Shown piece by piece: positions 37,701-38,417 of a DNA stretch of 38,417 nt (its first letter is position 1; every line of letters starts with the position of its first letter). The translations under genes were made by a program, and so were the position numbers. The stretch is from a virus, in the IMG/VR virus record IMGVR_UViG_3300041409_001224, positions 1-38,417 of that record; one strand, written 5' to 3'. Below the pieces are notes generated by a model, which saw only the letters and a list, made by a program, of their open reading frames with translations, was not told the DNA's origin and did not search any database.

Positions 37701-38417
37701 GACTCGCCAATAGCAGTGTCCGTGCCTGGTTCGATGGTCAACAAGCTCACCGTGACTGGCGGAGCCACAGGCACTAATCCTGAAATCGCCGCGACCGGCA
37801 GCGACTCTACTCTTGATGCTGTGATTAAGGGTACGGGCGACAGTACGGGAATTATTGTTAAGAGTGGCTCCGGCATAAATCCCAGCATTCACTTTGGTAG
37901 CACTAGCGGCGGGATTGTTCTCGGCTCGACCGATGGTCAGAGTGTTTACATAGGAGGAGCCAACGGCCCGATCATGGGCGTGGGAACGGCCACCGTCGGC
38001 ATCAAGGCTTCTTCAGTTTTTGGCTTCACGCAGGGACAGTTCTACGAGGCGATAGATACTGGCTTAGCGAGAAACGCTGCCGGACGATGGGAAGCCAACA
38101 ATGGCACGCCAGGAGTGTTCAGGGACTTCAAGCTTCGCCAGCTCTATTTAGACCCGACAATGACGACTGCCGGCACGACCGGCGCGCAGACCATTAACAA
38201 AGCGGCTGGGAGTGTGAACTTTGCTGCTGCTGCAACGTCGCTTGTGGTGACTGATAGTTTGGTGACTGCGGCCAGCATCGTCGTCTGCACAGTGCAGACC
38301 AACGACTCGACTTTGAAGAGCGTGCAGTGTGTGCCTACTTCGGGAAGCTTTACGATCTATGCGAACGCTGCGGCCACAGCTGAGACGAAGATCGCATTTG
38401 TTGTGATCAATCAATAG
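34728..38417 (+). CDS. Tailspike-like protein: signal peptide-like start, beta-helix, inserted LamG-like domain
   Basis: 1229 aa from ATG 34728 with GGAGTAATT upstream. Residues 1-29 look like a Sec signal peptide (TRTIKNLFHALVIIACLFVA, then ARA). About 30-130 is a cadherin-like/Big fold (GNDPDGTALVFAFQ, GYFVYTPNSGYTGTDG). From about 370 a pectate-lyase-3 type beta-helix begins (DDWGAKPNDA, FDSQPAIQAAVDAV, YVPIGTYYLSKPV). It is split by a LamG/concanavalin-like insertion (about 486-680: SLEFIFKPTVLDGTYRTIL, FLNGTL, DSIRLSSVARN), then resumes. A Gly-rich C terminus resembles tail-fibre tips. It probably degrades or binds surface polysaccharide. The last codon is the end of the window. Confidence 0.75.
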   Translation: MTRTIKNLFHALVIIACLFVAAGSARATAPTATTFTANVSTVGATLIQLQGNDPDGTALVFAFQSSPLHGTITAFNSATGYFVYTPNSGYTGTDGVFFAVTSGGQTSSSATCSIVVTNAKTRIIDTLVDASGNARQGSVTFILTMPVTSPAGVMPTGSTVSSALNSSGQFDVSVYPSRALSPQSFYQVWYADSASLKRELIGVYDIPASVTSITLAGRRVIDTNLAKQYVFVSVAELEAHTSAVATRTLSELLGPNLTIGGTMTAQKFEGNCGDCTGITGQVGGNSALNTLTQGGDTDADGTGKVAFQTRNIDRLVINNDGGIDLKGGFPTSTLAGLPAVGNVGRIYRLTDGNKGLVIDTGVTWKSLNGGDYNIDDWGAKPNDATFDSQPAIQAAVDAVEALATASGRTKSARVYVPIGTYYLSKPVRFKIDGTIFTGAGKSLSILKAKSGLGGGNLLVVGPGTNANPSLSYDDVPTTTALATGTGAAYSMPAGNSIYFNFRDSAAWDIDGRTAMSLEFIFKPTVLDGTYRTILVGGGNESPNQAGNNYTLVVAVTTNNALETSIRLGDTLYTLTSANNSLVAGSSYVVQFNFSPNADPTKADVRQFLNGTLTASTTTATGKYAVTQHEYEDVILGQYFQTWPEYNAVLNSISCVVDSIRLSSVARNTAGYSAPLTKLVSDGNTLWLTNWLIDGMQMVATSSYGTEYLPLRRPTFINLANYVEISNMRLEPDGGSGRVGGIYAYLSPRANFHDLYIDFSRVGIRFFDNSFLSSVRDVEIYGDTNSRGNIFNLSSSGVNYFDNLQLFGPNYNIVGINGGGQINHSFLHGGVRYNLVLGNADSTSTGTWTLNDVSVSDEDASFSPEAHYQGPAMLFNMRGFQMLGGTLESVYYTSKYPRISGGDKYTFVGTVFNTNSANDRQIDFPEAGNLPLSPVMLVNAKNCGATYPPTSCTEIPWTTSARAANVVVVGASIAINPTNGIVPYRSTALAFLDSPIAVSVPGSMVNKLTVTGGATGTNPEIAATGSDSTLDAVIKGTGDSTGIIVKSGSGINPSIHFGSTSGGIVLGSTDGQSVYIGGANGPIMGVGTATVGIKASSVFGFTQGQFYEAIDTGLARNAAGRWEANNGTPGVFRDFKLRQLYLDPTMTTAGTTGAQTINKAAGSVNFAAAATSLVVTDSLVTAASIVVCTVQTNDSTLKSVQCVPTSGSFTIYANAAATAETKIAFVVINQ

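Overview
The window is a compact, almost entirely plus-strand genome segment of a long-tailed (siphovirus-type) tailed phage or prophage. It starts exactly on an ATG and ends exactly on a stop codon. The right half follows the lambda-like morphogenesis order: terminase small and large subunits (GpA type), an Ig-like/gpW-like connector, lambda-type portal, a fused prohead protease and HK97-fold capsid, decoration protein, head-tail joining protein, tail terminator, tail tube, tail-assembly chaperone with a programmed -1 frameshift, tape measure with an embedded muramidase, gpM/L-like and gpJ-like tail-tip proteins, and a tailspike-like protein. A tyrosine recombinase (7362..8429) suggests a temperate lifestyle. 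The host cannot be named from the sequence. GC-rich coding, AGGAGG-type ribosome sites and an IS200/IS605 element with a sigma-70-like promoter indicate a bacterial host.

Layout: 1..1569 has small regulatory and zinc proteins. 1570..2828 is IS200/IS605-family element A. 2854..4622 holds a probable ssDNA-annealing protein and a replication initiator whose gene contains a dense cluster of repeats that looks like an origin. 4591..7180 is a run of small, often Cys-rich proteins interrupted by two non-autonomous IS200/605-type insertions (B, about 4905..5238; C, 5713..6395). Then come an inverted repeat, a strong terminator and the integrase. 8454..14096 has accessory genes (a Pol X-type nucleotidyltransferase, a PD-(D/E)xK nuclease, zinc proteins) and structured non-coding stretches. 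14231..16110 has a zinc/winged-helix protein, a lipoprotein and two small membrane proteins, a possible lysis cassette. 16116..38417 is the structural module, with element D (21467..22668) inserted in the 3' end of the portal gene.

The most unusual observation is a family of four insertions sharing one structured end and one target. Each lies immediately 5' of ATGAA on the plus strand (TTCAT on the transposase strand). Two (A and D) carry a Y1 HUH transposase, a small HTH gene and a different cargo gene each. Element C has both ends, no transposase, and a conserved phage-type gene on the opposite strand; B looks like a further case whose left end is degenerate. Excising A, C and D in silico restores the interrupted reading frames. 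For A and C (and for B with the inferred left end) the repaired upstream gene stops at or overlapping the start of the next gene. The shared end carries covarying hairpins with an invariant loop, and in B and C a GAGG that can act as ribosome site for the downstream gene whose start codon is part of the target. I read these as IS200/605-derived cassettes that slot cargo genes into translationally coupled phage operons.
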